DNA of 8,180 nucleotides from an uncultured Rickettsiales bacterium (GCA_951801155.1 CATOLK010000047.1:1-8180); one strand, 5' to 3'; positions 1 to 7,461 are shown, numbered from the stretch's first letter. The notes: generated by a model not told the origin, from the letters alone. A program made the numbers and translations.

Positions 1-12
1 TAATACAATAGT

Positions 13-41
13 ATTATACAGTATTTTAAAATAAATTGCAA
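13..41 (-). promoter_or_regulatory. Sigma70-type promoter reading out of the left edge
   Basis: On the minus strand TTGCAA (36-41) is followed by exactly 17 bases and a perfect TATAAT (13-18). Start of transcription would fall at about position 6 or just outside the window, so it would serve the next minus-strand gene beyond the left edge. The hexamer AGTATT occurs twice on the plus strand (10-15 and 20-25), one helical turn apart, and brackets the -10 element. TAATACAA (1-8) and TTGTATTA (49-56) form an inverted pair around the promoter. In DNA this AT-rich, near-matches arise by chance, but correct spacing with a perfect -10 makes this one of the better candidates. Confidence 0.5.
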
Positions 42-87
42 CAATTTTTTGTATTAATATTGTTATTTGGAACAGTTTACTTAATTT

Positions 88-291
88 TCATGTACTTTTC
101 AATAACAAATTTATATCATTTAGATAATTGTTTTTTTTATTATTATAGTTATAAATAAATTCTTTATTTTATAATTCATCTACAGTTATTCTTTTAGATC
201 CACTATCTATTAACTTTTGTAAATTTTGTATCAACAGTAAATTAGCTATTACAAATAAGTTTTTACAGTTTAATATTTGCTTTCTATCCCA
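88..291 (-). pseudogene. Possible decayed reading frame of unknown origin
   Basis: On the minus strand a frame runs open for 40 codons from 291 to 172 and is stopped by TAA at 171-169. The same frame then continues for 26 further codons to TGA at 90-88. The first part ends in LQKLIDSGSKRITVDEL, a mixed-charge, protein-like composition unlike translated random AT-rich DNA. There is no suitable start codon: the frame begins after a TAG at 294-292. I do not recognise the family. It could be the tail of a degraded gene, perhaps one that once followed rsmG, or simply chance. Confidence 0.22.
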
Positions 292-447
292 CTATCATAT
301 TTAAAAGACCTAAGAAACAATATATATTCCCATATTATATCTTTTACATAAAAATTCTCCACAAAAAACAAATATTACGAGAAAAACAAGAACTTTTAAT
401 GTACAAAAAACCAACATTTTATATCTATAGCAGAAGCAATATCAATT

Positions 448-1041
448 TTACTTAAATTTTATAGTTATAATTTTACCTTCATTAGATGTCATACTATCGG
501 TCAAAGAATATTCAAAACTAAAATTTTTTTTAGCCTCACTCAATTCCTCCGTTACTTTTTTACCTTTTAAAAAATAACAAATTGAATTTTCCTTCAAAAA
601 AGATTTAGTCATAGTCAGTAAGTCATTCAAATTAGCCAAAGCTCTTGAAAAAATAATATCAAATTTATGATCATTTATATCAAAAATATTTTTATTTATT
701 ATATTAATTTTATTGTCAGATATTAAAGCCGCTTCTTTTAGAAATTTACATTTTAAAGGAGATTTTTCAATTAAATTCATATTTTTAATACCTAATATAG
801 ATAGTACAATCCCTGGCAATCCAGCACCACTACCAAAATCTGCACAAACACAATTTTCTTTATCTTTATCATTCAAAAATTTAATTAATTGCGCACAATC
901 TACAATATGTCTATTCCAAATATCATCGACAGTAGATTTACCTATTAAATTAATCTTTGAATTCCATTTTAATAATAAATCTACGTATTGTTCTAATTTT
1001 ATTTTTTGTAAATTATTAATTTCCATTTTTTCAATTACCAT
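448..1041 (-). CDS. rsmG: 16S rRNA (guanine-N7)-methyltransferase RsmG (GidB)
   Basis: RsmG uses S-adenosylmethionine to methylate N7 of G527 (E. coli numbering) in the 530 loop of 16S rRNA; it acts in the cytoplasm on the small subunit. Family signatures are clear: LLLKWNSKINLIG (residues 22-34), IWNRHIVDCAQL (41-52), the SAM-binding loop DFGSGAGLPGIVL (68-80), IEKSPLKCKFLKEAA (91-105), SRALANLNDLL (132-142) and FLKG (157-160). At 197 residues it is the usual length or slightly short. I chose ATG at 1041. An in-frame TTG three bases upstream and an ATG at 1026 are alternatives; none has a Shine-Dalgarno sequence. Its start lies inside the last codons of the upstream barrel gene, overlapping by 11 bases, which suggests translational coupling in the secD unit. 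Rickettsia usually has mnmG upstream and parA/parB downstream; neither is seen here. Confidence 0.95.
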   Translation of the reverse strand: MVIEKMEINNLQKIKLEQYVDLLLKWNSKINLIGKSTVDDIWNRHIVDCAQLIKFLNDKDKENCVCADFGSGAGLPGIVLSILGIKNMNLIEKSPLKCKFLKEAALISDNKINIINKNIFDINDHKFDIIFSRALANLNDLLTMTKSFLKENSICYFLKGKKVTEELSEAKKNFSFEYSLTDSMTSNEGKIITIKFK

Positions 1042-2218
1042 CAAAATTTAACATATAAGATAGTCTAACATCCCAAGAATCAGTTTTATAACTGTTTTTC
1101 ATTTTATTTGCAATCTTTATAGGATCTCCATCTTTATAACTCTCTTTTCCTATAGTTTTAGAGATATCAAACATAATTCCATTTTCAAATTTGTAACCAA
1201 TTGTTATTTGAGCTAAATAATCCCTATAATTTTTAAAACTTTTTTCTTTATCTAAACTAGTAGTGTAAGTACCAATAATACTCCAACCATCATAATAAAT
1301 CGGAAATCTTAAAGTAGTAAAAAATTTATCTCTATTATTTATTCCGTTATAATTTTTTATATAACTAAATTCAGTAAATGGTATAAAACCGAAACCATTA
1401 AATGTTTCGTTAATTAATTTTTCAATTCCTAGGACATAACCTTTTTCAGCTCTTTCATCATATTGCTTTACAGCTAATCTTTTTATGCCTAAATTAAATT
1501 TTAAATCATTTACAGCAAATTCACTAGTCAAAGAAAAATTATTCAATCTATTAGTATTTCCAGGACGTCTATTTATTTTATTTCTATTTCTTTGGTTAAA
1601 TAGACTAGCACTTAAGAAACTTTTATCGTTAAAAAACGAATTAAATCTTAAATTAAACATCGGCAGAGTCATAGAGACATAAAAGCCAATTTTTTCAGTT
1701 AATTTATAATCTTCTATAATTCTTGTATCGAAAACACCATGATATTTAGCTTTATCAAAAGCCGTTCCAAATGTAGGATTAAATTTTCCTAAACCGAATA
1801 AAAATTGATCTTCTTTATATTCAAAATTTAATTCTTCAAAAACTATATCATAATTATTAAAATAAAATTTTCTTCTTAAGTATTTTTCTTTACCATAAAA
1901 ATCATTATCTACATTTTTTGTAAATCTTTTATTCGTAGGTTTAAAAACCAATTTATTTAATAGTGATACTTTATTAAGTATGTGGAAATTTAAACCACTT
2001 TCTATTTCAAAATATGATAAATTTCTTCTATCTCTTTCAATTTTATTTCCATAGTTGCCATTATTTAACGAACTAAAATTATATTCAATTAAAATATTTC
2101 CAGTAATATATGGAAAATAATAATTTTCAAGTGAGCTATTCTTATTGTTATCGGCAGCATATAAGCTATTTGTTAATAATAGCAAACAAATTATAAAATA
2201 TTTATTTATATTTTTCAT
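1031..2218 (-). CDS. Putative outer-membrane beta-barrel (porin-like) protein
   Basis: The 395-residue product starts with a good Sec signal peptide: Lys at positions 2 and 6, a hydrophobic core at about 8-16, and a likely cleavage site after SLYA (residues 18-21). The mature part is rich in aromatic and alternating polar/hydrophobic stretches typical of transmembrane beta-strands and has no hydrophobic helix. The segment GLGKFNPTFGTAFD (142-155) followed by IIEDYKLTEKIGF (167-179) resembles a motif I recall from alphaproteobacterial porin-like proteins of unknown function; that is memory, not a search. The last strand, SWDVRLSYMLNF, is followed by DGN, so the usual terminal aromatic residue sits four from the end. 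The start lies 7 bp after the secD stop, without a Shine-Dalgarno sequence, and the 3' end overlaps rsmG. It would be exported by the Sec route and inserted by BAM. The substrate is unknown. Confidence 0.75.
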   Translation of the reverse strand: MKNINKYFIICLLLLTNSLYAADNNKNSSLENYYFPYITGNILIEYNFSSLNNGNYGNKIERDRRNLSYFEIESGLNFHILNKVSLLNKLVFKPTNKRFTKNVDNDFYGKEKYLRRKFYFNNYDIVFEELNFEYKEDQFLFGLGKFNPTFGTAFDKAKYHGVFDTRIIEDYKLTEKIGFYVSMTLPMFNLRFNSFFNDKSFLSASLFNQRNRNKINRRPGNTNRLNNFSLTSEFAVNDLKFNLGIKRLAVKQYDERAEKGYVLGIEKLINETFNGFGFIPFTEFSYIKNYNGINNRDKFFTTLRFPIYYDGWSIIGTYTTSLDKEKSFKNYRDYLAQITIGYKFENGIMFDISKTIGKESYKDGDPIKIANKMKNSYKTDSWDVRLSYMLNFDGN

Positions 2219-2225
2219 ATTATAT

Positions 2226-3740
2226 TTATTTTGTTAATAATCTTTTATTCTTAGAATATAAATTTAAAATTCCCCTTAAATAAACTAAATTTGATAATAA
2301 AGAGGAAATAATTCCAATTATCAGTATAATGGAAAAATTTTTTATATCGTTCTCACCAAATATATAAAATATTGTTGCTACGAGAATAATCAAAGTATTC
2401 GAATTTAATATAATTGGTGAAATACTGTTAAAAGTATTATTCATAACATTCGCAAAATTATAGATATTTTCTACCCTTATTTTTATTTCTTGCTTATATT
2501 TTTCAAAAATAAAAATATTTGTAGATATTGATACTAATATTGTTGATAAAATTGCAATTATACCAATTAAAGTTAATTTTATACTGAATACAGATATTAT
2601 TGTAAACAAAATTATAATATTTATAAATATTGAAATAATCGTAAATAGTGCATTTGTTTTATATAAAATAAATAAAAATAAAATTAAAAAACATAATCCA
2701 TATATAAATAATTTAATATTATATTTTAACAATTTATAACTAACTCCAGCATCTATTTTTTTTTCTTCAATTATATTTAACGGTGCTAATAATGAACCAG
2801 CTTTTAACAGTAAAACAATTTCATTTGCTTCTTTATTACTGAAATTTCCAGCTATTGATCCAACCCCATCACTAATTTCGTTACTTATTCTTGGAACTGT
2901 AATAATTTTATTATCCAGAACCATAGCTAACATTTTACCTATATTTTCTCTTGTAATTTTAGCAAATTTTTTTGAACCAATTTTATCAAGCTTAAAATTT
3001 ATAACTGGTTTTCCTTGATTATAGCTAACATTTATATCAGTTAAAAAATTTCCTGATAACAAAGCTTTCTTATCTATTGGTAATTCATAGCTATTTCTAA
3101 TATCGCTTAATTTTAAAATATTACTTCCGATACTGTTTTCTTCTTCAACTATATGAAAAGTTAATTTAGCACTTCTCTCAATTAAATTTCTTAATTCCTT
3201 TAAATTAGATAATTCATCCACTTGTATTATAATATTGTCATTTTCCTCTGTTTTTATTAAAATATCTTTTATATTAAGTTTATTCAATCTTTTTTTTATT
3301 GTTTCAATTGTTTTTAAATTGATTTGTTTTTTGGTATCATTTATATAACTTTGTTTAAATGATAAAATTGAAGTATTCTTATTTCTTTCAAAATTAAAAT
3401 ATTTTTCTAAATTCTCCACATACTTTCCGGCTTTTTCCACATCATCATCATTTTTATAAATAATTTTTATATTATTATCTTCAATTTTTGGTAAAGCTTT
3501 TATTTTATTTTCTAAAAAATAATCCTTTAATAAATCAACATTTTCTTCTAATTTTTCATTTAAATAATAATCAAAATCAATTTTTAACAATAATTGTGAA
3601 CCACCTTTAAAATCTAAACCAAAATTTATTTTGTTTTTAGAAAACATACCTAAATCAAAACAATTTCCAACTGTTATTAACAAACAAATTATAAAGAATA
3701 AAATTAAAAATAAATTTTTAAACTTATCATATTTAAACAT
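2226..3740 (-). CDS. secD: Protein translocase subunit SecD (divergent)
   Basis: SecD, with SecF, helps pull preproteins through SecYEG using the proton-motive force, from the inner membrane. The 504 residues show the family layout. TM1 is at about 9-27, then NFGLDFKGGSQLLLKID (39-55), a periplasmic domain containing IERSAKLTFHIVEEE (187-201) and GKMLAMVLDNKIITVPRI (268-285), and about five C-terminal helices (341-490). The C-terminal TM region is strongly diverged. The conserved VDANVLIFER stretch reads ISTNIFIFEK, so the Asp equivalent to E. coli D519 is Ser406, and the DAN motif of the next helix is NSN (446-448). The VGPxLG motif after the periplasmic domain is also gone (EEKKIDAGVS, 325-334). 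The frame is nonetheless intact. I chose ATG 3740 over an in-frame TTG at 3755 because the shorter form fits the family N-terminus and the promoter at 3773-3801. It is the first gene of the secD-barrel-rsmG unit. secF is not in the window. Confidence 0.92.
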   Translation of the reverse strand: MFKYDKFKNLFLILFFIICLLITVGNCFDLGMFSKNKINFGLDFKGGSQLLLKIDFDYYLNEKLEENVDLLKDYFLENKIKALPKIEDNNIKIIYKNDDDVEKAGKYVENLEKYFNFERNKNTSILSFKQSYINDTKKQINLKTIETIKKRLNKLNIKDILIKTEENDNIIIQVDELSNLKELRNLIERSAKLTFHIVEEENSIGSNILKLSDIRNSYELPIDKKALLSGNFLTDINVSYNQGKPVINFKLDKIGSKKFAKITRENIGKMLAMVLDNKIITVPRISNEISDGVGSIAGNFSNKEANEIVLLLKAGSLLAPLNIIEEKKIDAGVSYKLLKYNIKLFIYGLCFLILFLFILYKTNALFTIISIFINIIILFTIISVFSIKLTLIGIIAILSTILVSISTNIFIFEKYKQEIKIRVENIYNFANVMNNTFNSISPIILNSNTLIILVATIFYIFGENDIKNFSIILIIGIISSLLSNLVYLRGILNLYSKNKRLLTK

Positions 3741-3772
3741 TATTACACTGAACAAATTAAATTAATATTTAT

Positions 3773-3801
3773 ATTATATAACACAATTTAATTAAAGTCA
3801 A
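3773..3801 (-). promoter_or_regulatory. secD promoter (sigma70 type)
   Basis: The minus strand reads TTGACT (3796-3801), 17 bases, then TATAAT (3773-3778). This is five of six and six of six matches to consensus with optimal spacing, the best promoter in the window. Transcription would begin near 3766, giving a leader of about 26 nt before the ATG at 3740. It probably drives secD, the barrel gene and rsmG together. Confidence 0.65.
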
Positions 3802-3829
3802 TACGTACAAAATCATCCATATTAAACAT
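3788..3829 (-). other. Possible 13-codon leader ORF upstream of secD
   Basis: A minus-strand ATG at 3829-3827 opens 13 codons (MFNMDDFVRIDFN) to TAA at 3790-3788. An AGG lies immediately before the ATG, too close for normal Shine-Dalgarno use. The ORF lies downstream of the promoter at 3894-3923 and its 3' end overlaps the -35 box of the secD promoter. It could be a leader peptide on the longer transcript, but an ORF this short may be chance. Confidence 0.12.
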
Positions 3830-3893
3830 CCTAAATAAAAAAAATTTATATTAAACAATATGCATAAAAATTACGTATGTATCAATAATAAAT

Positions 3894-3923
3894 ATTATAC
3901 ATAAAAAGTTAAATGTTTATCAA
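3894..3923 (-). promoter_or_regulatory. Second promoter upstream of secD
   Basis: On the minus strand TTGATA (3918-3923) is followed by 18 bases and a perfect TATAAT (3894-3899). The predicted start, near 3887, is about 147 nt ahead of the secD ATG and upstream of the other promoter. It may give a longer-leader secD transcript or a short untranslated RNA from the gap between ligA and secD. No expressed product between the two promoters can be shown from the sequence. Confidence 0.45.
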
Positions 3924-3999
3924 CAGTATTAAAGACAATTAAAAAAACCATAAAAATATAATTTTCTTAATCCATTATCCATAAATATTACCAGTAATC

Positions 4000-6165
4000 T
4001 TAACAATTTATCAATTCATTCCACTCCTTTTCACCCATAATTCTTATTCCTAGTTCTTGTGCTTTCCTCAACTTACTGCCACTATCTTCACCACAAACCA
4101 AAATATCCAACTTACTCGATATAGAACTCAATACTTTTGCCCCCATCTCCTCTGCCCTAGCCTTCGCTTCTGCTCTTGTCATATTTGACAAAGTCCCAGT
4201 AAATAAAATTGTTTTATCTTCAAGTTTATTATTAGTTTTTACTGCCACATAATCACTAATATTTAAAACTTCCTGTAATTCCCTAATATTTTTTATATTT
4301 CTTTTATCTTCAAAATAATCCAATATTTCGTTAGCAGTTTTTACTCCTATACCATCTATAGAATAAAATTTTTTATATTCCTCATTATCTCGCTCTCCAA
4401 ATATATCCTTTTCACAAGCAATTTGCATTTTATCCAATAAATTATCCAAAGAAATATAATTTTTTGCCAGTAATTTTGAAGTAGTTTCCCCCAAAAATCT
4501 AATTCCCAAAGCATATAAAAATCTATTTAAAGAAACATTTTTTGCCTTTCTTATATTTTCAAATAAATTATTTACAGATTTTTTTCCAAAACCTTCCATA
4601 TAATATAAAGGAAAAATTGGATAATTTTCTTTCGTTATTTTATGATCTGTCGCTAAAATTTTAGTATTTAAATCAGAAAATAAATCTTTTTCTTTATTCT
4701 CTAAATCATATTTTTCTTTAATAAAATTTTCTCTTTCTTCCAATTTAAAAATATCCACAAAACTTCTTATTCTATTTTCATTATAAAATTTTTCAATTTG
4801 CTTTTCACCCAAACCGCCAATATCCATAGCATCTTTTGACACAAAATGCCTCAAGCCTTCTATAACTTGAGCTTGACAATTCATTCCACCAGTACAGCGA
4901 ATAACTACATCATCACCATAGGCTTTTGCTAAACTTCCACAAATAGGGCATTTATCAGGAAAAATAAAAGGTTTACTCTCTATACTTCTTTTATTTTTAT
5001 TAACCCCTACCACCTGTGGTATTACATCCCCTGCCCTTTGTATTATAACTTCATCCCCTTCTCTTATATCTTTTCTTTCAATTTCATCCCTATTATGTAA
5101 AGTCGCATTAGAAACTATAACACCACCAACATTTATAGGATCAAGTTTTGCAACTGGTGTCAATGCCCCAGTTCTACCAACTTGAATATCAATTTTTCTA
5201 ATAACAGTTATTGCTTGTTCTGCCGGAAATTTATGAGCTAAAGCCCAGCGAGGATGATGAGTTACTGTTCCCAACCTTTTTTGTAATTCCCAACTATTAA
5301 CTTTATATACAACCCCATCAATATCATAATCTAAACTATGCCTTATTTCTTTTATATAGTTAAAAAATTCCATAATTTCATCAATATCTTTACACAATTT
5401 AATTTCCTTTGTGGTACAAAAACCCAAATTATTAAAAAATTGAATTAAATGTTCTTGAGTTTCAACTTCGAATCCATCAGTGCATTTCCCAAGTGTATAG
5501 GTAAAATATTTCAAATTTCTTTCCGCTGTTATAGAAGTATCTAACTGCCTTAAAGAACCAGCTGCAGCATTTCTTGGATTTGCAAAAGTTTTTTCTCCAT
5601 TTTCTTCTTTAATTTTATTTAAAGATAAAAAATCATTTTTTGACATATAAACTTCACCTCTAACTTCCAATAGTTGTGGAAAATTTTTACTTCTATCTAA
5701 ATATAAAGGAAAACTTTTTATAGTTTTAATATTTTCCGTTATGTCTTCGCCTATAAAACCATCTCCACGAGTTGCAGCCTGTACAAAAATGCCATTTTCA
5801 TATCTTGCGGCAAAAGATAATCCATCTATTTTTGGTTCGCAAAATATATCAATAAATTCTTGAATTCCTAAAAATCTTTGACATCTTTCTATAAAATCCT
5901 CTACATCTTCTTTAGAAAATCCATTATTTAAAGAAATCATTGGAACTGAATGTTCAACTTTTTTAAAAGCATCTAGTACTTTGTAACCTACATTGTCCAA
6001 AATTCCTGTTTTATACTCTGGATATAATTCTTCTAAATTTTTTAATTCTGTTTTTAGTTTGTCGTATTCCGCATCGGTAATAATTGGTGAATCATCTCTG
6101 TAATAGGTTTTATTCGCTTCTAATATTTTATTTTTTAACTCTTCTATTTGATTTTTTATATCCAT
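4000..6165 (-). CDS. ligA: NAD+-dependent DNA ligase LigA
   Basis: LigA seals nicks in duplex DNA during replication and repair using NAD+. The 721 residues contain all domains in order. The NAD-binding Ia region has YYRDDSPIITDAEYD (21-35). The nucleotidyltransferase core has the AMP-accepting Lys112 in EPKIDG (110-115), ATRGDG (131-136), LEVRGEVY (166-173) and NPRNAAAGSLRQLD (197-210). The OB fold has QVGRTGALTPVAKL (328-341). Four zinc-binding Cys follow (C406, C409, C424, C430), then helix-hairpin-helix repeats (about 440-620) and a C-terminal BRCT domain (about 645-721, LFTGTLSNMTRAEA at 654-667). It is longer than usual because of a charged insertion at about 480-520, between IFKL and EGFG. 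All catalytic residues seen are intact. It appears to be transcribed alone, 88 bp after the preceding unit; the ATG has no Shine-Dalgarno sequence. The likely upstream promoter is unclear. Confidence 0.98.
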   Translation of the reverse strand: MDIKNQIEELKNKILEANKTYYRDDSPIITDAEYDKLKTELKNLEELYPEYKTGILDNVGYKVLDAFKKVEHSVPMISLNNGFSKEDVEDFIERCQRFLGIQEFIDIFCEPKIDGLSFAARYENGIFVQAATRGDGFIGEDITENIKTIKSFPLYLDRSKNFPQLLEVRGEVYMSKNDFLSLNKIKEENGEKTFANPRNAAAGSLRQLDTSITAERNLKYFTYTLGKCTDGFEVETQEHLIQFFNNLGFCTTKEIKLCKDIDEIMEFFNYIKEIRHSLDYDIDGVVYKVNSWELQKRLGTVTHHPRWALAHKFPAEQAITVIRKIDIQVGRTGALTPVAKLDPINVGGVIVSNATLHNRDEIERKDIREGDEVIIQRAGDVIPQVVGVNKNKRSIESKPFIFPDKCPICGSLAKAYGDDVVIRCTGGMNCQAQVIEGLRHFVSKDAMDIGGLGEKQIEKFYNENRIRSFVDIFKLEERENFIKEKYDLENKEKDLFSDLNTKILATDHKITKENYPIFPLYYMEGFGKKSVNNLFENIRKAKNVSLNRFLYALGIRFLGETTSKLLAKNYISLDNLLDKMQIACEKDIFGERDNEEYKKFYSIDGIGVKTANEILDYFEDKRNIKNIRELQEVLNISDYVAVKTNNKLEDKTILFTGTLSNMTRAEAKARAEEMGAKVLSSISSKLDILVCGEDSGSKLRKAQELGIRIMGEKEWNELINC

Positions 6166-6253
6166 AATAGTTTTATAATTTTACTATTTAGTACAATATG
6201 TTTTATTTTTTTAAAAACAAGGAATAAATAAAATTTAGTATATTTTTATTAAA

Positions 6254-6634
6254 TTAAAAATTTTTTATTTTATCTTTAAAATCGATATTAACCATAATAA
6301 TTTCATTTGTACCTATTGTTTTATTTTGATTAAATAACGTATATATAAAAATCAAAAAAACTAAAAAATATATTATAGCAACTATTTGTCTAAAGATTTT
6401 TAAAAACAATTTTATTTCAAATAAAGAAAATACCAAAAACAATGGTGTAAATATTATAGCAAAAATTAGTTTTACAATATTAAAAAAATAATTTGTAAAT
6501 TTACTTTTTAATATAAAAGAAATAGATTTCTTTTTTTTAAAAAAATTAAATTTTTTTTTAAAATTATTACTACTTTTACCAATAACCTTAAAAAATTTAC
6601 TTATATCTATTTTTTTATTACTAAATATTTTCAT
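6254..6634 (-). CDS. Small two-helix membrane protein, unknown function
   Basis: I do not recognise this 126-residue protein. The first 50 residues are very basic and low in complexity, dominated by Lys, Phe, Ser and Asn (for example NNFKKKFNFFKKKK, 23-36). Two hydrophobic segments follow at about 52-73 and 82-103, joined by a short charged loop, with a polar tail of about 20 residues. This suggests an inner-membrane protein with its basic end in the cytoplasm. The gene starts inside the stop of the Nudix gene (ATGA, 6631-6634), a sign of translational coupling and the main argument that it is real. The 5' part contains long A and T runs on which slippage could occur, so it may be a truncated or decaying gene. 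Compositional bias in such AT-rich DNA can also create Lys/Phe-rich ORFs by chance. Confidence 0.55.
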   Translation of the reverse strand: MKIFSNKKIDISKFFKVIGKSSNNFKKKFNFFKKKKSISFILKSKFTNYFFNIVKLIFAIIFTPLFLVFSLFEIKLFLKIFRQIVAIIYFLVFLIFIYTLFNQNKTIGTNEIIMVNIDFKDKIKNF

Positions 6635-7443
6635 AATCTCATGTGCATAAATTTATAATTACTAAATTTTTCCTTTAGATAAAATCTTAAAGCTATTTTT
6701 CCAACTTCATTTAGATCAGAATTTATAATCATTTTTTCTATTGATTTCTCATCGTTATCCACAAAAAACATATTCTCCATCTCATACTTGTCTTCTGATA
6801 TATTATTCTTATATATTTCTTTAATTTCATCGCTAGTATAATTTGTATCATGATTTGTCACAAATGTACAACAATTAGTTTTAATGGCTCCTATAATAGA
6901 ATTGTTGAACAATTGTAAATCTCCAATTTCCTCTTTACACTCTCTGTTAATAGTATGTAAAATATCAATTTGTTCTTCCTGTGTTATATCTTCAATCGAA
7001 ACAAAACCACTTAAAAATTTTACATAATCACAAAATTTCGTTTTTCCAGAGAATATTAATTTATTATCTTTTGTAGTAATAACACCACAAACTCCAATAG
7101 GTAAAATAAAAAAATTGTTTTCAATTATGTATTTTTTGTAACCATTATCTCCTGTGGCTAAATATGTTTTATAATCACCTTTTTCAAAACTTAAAAATAT
7201 TTTTCTACCATAAACTTCGAAATTTGTAAGACCATAAATTAAACCATTATAAAGTTTACTATTGGTTTTTTTCTTTTCTTCAAAAACTTTATCTATAAAT
7301 TGTTTTGCTTCTTCACTGAAATATCTATATTCATTAGTAAATTCACAAACAACATTATCTATATCAGTCTTATCCTCATACAAAATGATTGGACTTTCTA
7401 TATCTTCCAAAATCAAATTTTTGATACCTTTTTTATTTATCAT
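6631..7443 (-). CDS. Divergent Nudix hydrolase-domain protein
   Basis: The 270-residue product carries a Nudix box in its second half: GFV at 146-148 and RECKEEIG at 167-174, matching the REUxEExG core that binds metal and catalyses hydrolysis of a nucleoside diphosphate linked to another moiety. The spacing between Gly146 and Arg167 is longer than the classic box, and the usual upstream Glu is not in register, so the loop is atypical. The strands before it (ILPIGVCGVITTKDNKLIF, 113-131) fit the Nudix fold. The N-terminal part has a region LYNGLIYGL...FLSFEKGDYKTYLATG (64-98) loosely reminiscent of the pre-Nudix domain of NUDT22-like proteins; this is a weak recollection. The start follows secB by 18 bp and has the window's only clear Shine-Dalgarno (AGGGGAG). 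It lies in one unit with secB and the small membrane protein. The substrate is unknown. Confidence 0.72.
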   Translation of the reverse strand: MINKKGIKNLILEDIESPIILYEDKTDIDNVVCEFTNEYRYFSEEAKQFIDKVFEEKKKTNSKLYNGLIYGLTNFEVYGRKIFLSFEKGDYKTYLATGDNGYKKYIIENNFFILPIGVCGVITTKDNKLIFSGKTKFCDYVKFLSGFVSIEDITQEEQIDILHTINRECKEEIGDLQLFNNSIIGAIKTNCCTFVTNHDTNYTSDEIKEIYKNNISEDKYEMENMFFVDNDEKSIEKMIINSDLNEVGKIALRFYLKEKFSNYKFMHMRL

Positions 7444-7446
7444 TTT

Positions 7447-7453
7447 CTCCCCT
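7447..7453 (-). promoter_or_regulatory. Strong ribosome binding site of the Nudix gene
   Basis: The minus strand reads AGGGGAG three bases before the ATG at 7443-7441. No other gene here has a purine-rich site of this quality. It supports ATG 7443 as the start and suggests the Nudix gene is initiated independently of the secB stop 18 bp upstream. Confidence 0.6.
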
Positions 7454-7461
7454 ATATTTTT

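Larger units (their letters stand above)
1..447. other. 447-bp region without an intact gene, downstream of rsmG
   Basis: No reading frame on either strand looks like an intact gene here. I see no cloverleaf, no array of repeats and no GC-containing hairpin followed by a T-run that would end the rsmG transcript. The region contains a possible decayed reading frame on the minus strand (88-291) and a well-formed minus-strand promoter at its left edge (13-41). Several minus-strand T-runs occur, for example around 405-410, but none follows a stable stem. In Rickettsia and many other alphaproteobacteria rsmG is followed directly by parA and parB; neither is recognisable here. Confidence 0.6.

Noticed and set aside
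1042..1044. TTG start for rsmG
   Set aside because: An ATG follows immediately at 1041 and no ribosome binding site favours the TTG.
713..1051. 112-codon plus-strand ORF inside rsmG
   Set aside because: It lies wholly antisense to a clear family member and has no recognisable motif.
1485..1682. 65-codon plus-strand ORF inside the barrel gene
   Set aside because: Antisense shadow of the signal-peptide-bearing barrel gene; no start signal.
3741..3755. TTG start adding five residues (MFSVI) to SecD
   Set aside because: The ATG at 3740 gives the normal N-terminus before TM1, and the TTG has no Shine-Dalgarno sequence to favour it.
3979..3999. ATTAC-TG-GTAAT palindrome just after the ligA stop as a terminator
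   Set aside because: The stem is four to five pairs long and no T-run follows it directly.
6199..6232. TTTTATTT...AAATAAAA stem after the small membrane-protein gene as a terminator
   Set aside because: The stem contains only A-T pairs with a long internal loop; such matches are expected by chance here.
6529..6562. Long T and A homopolymers in the small membrane-protein gene as a phase-variation switch
   Set aside because: Runs of this length are found throughout the window and nothing shows a frame change between alternative products.
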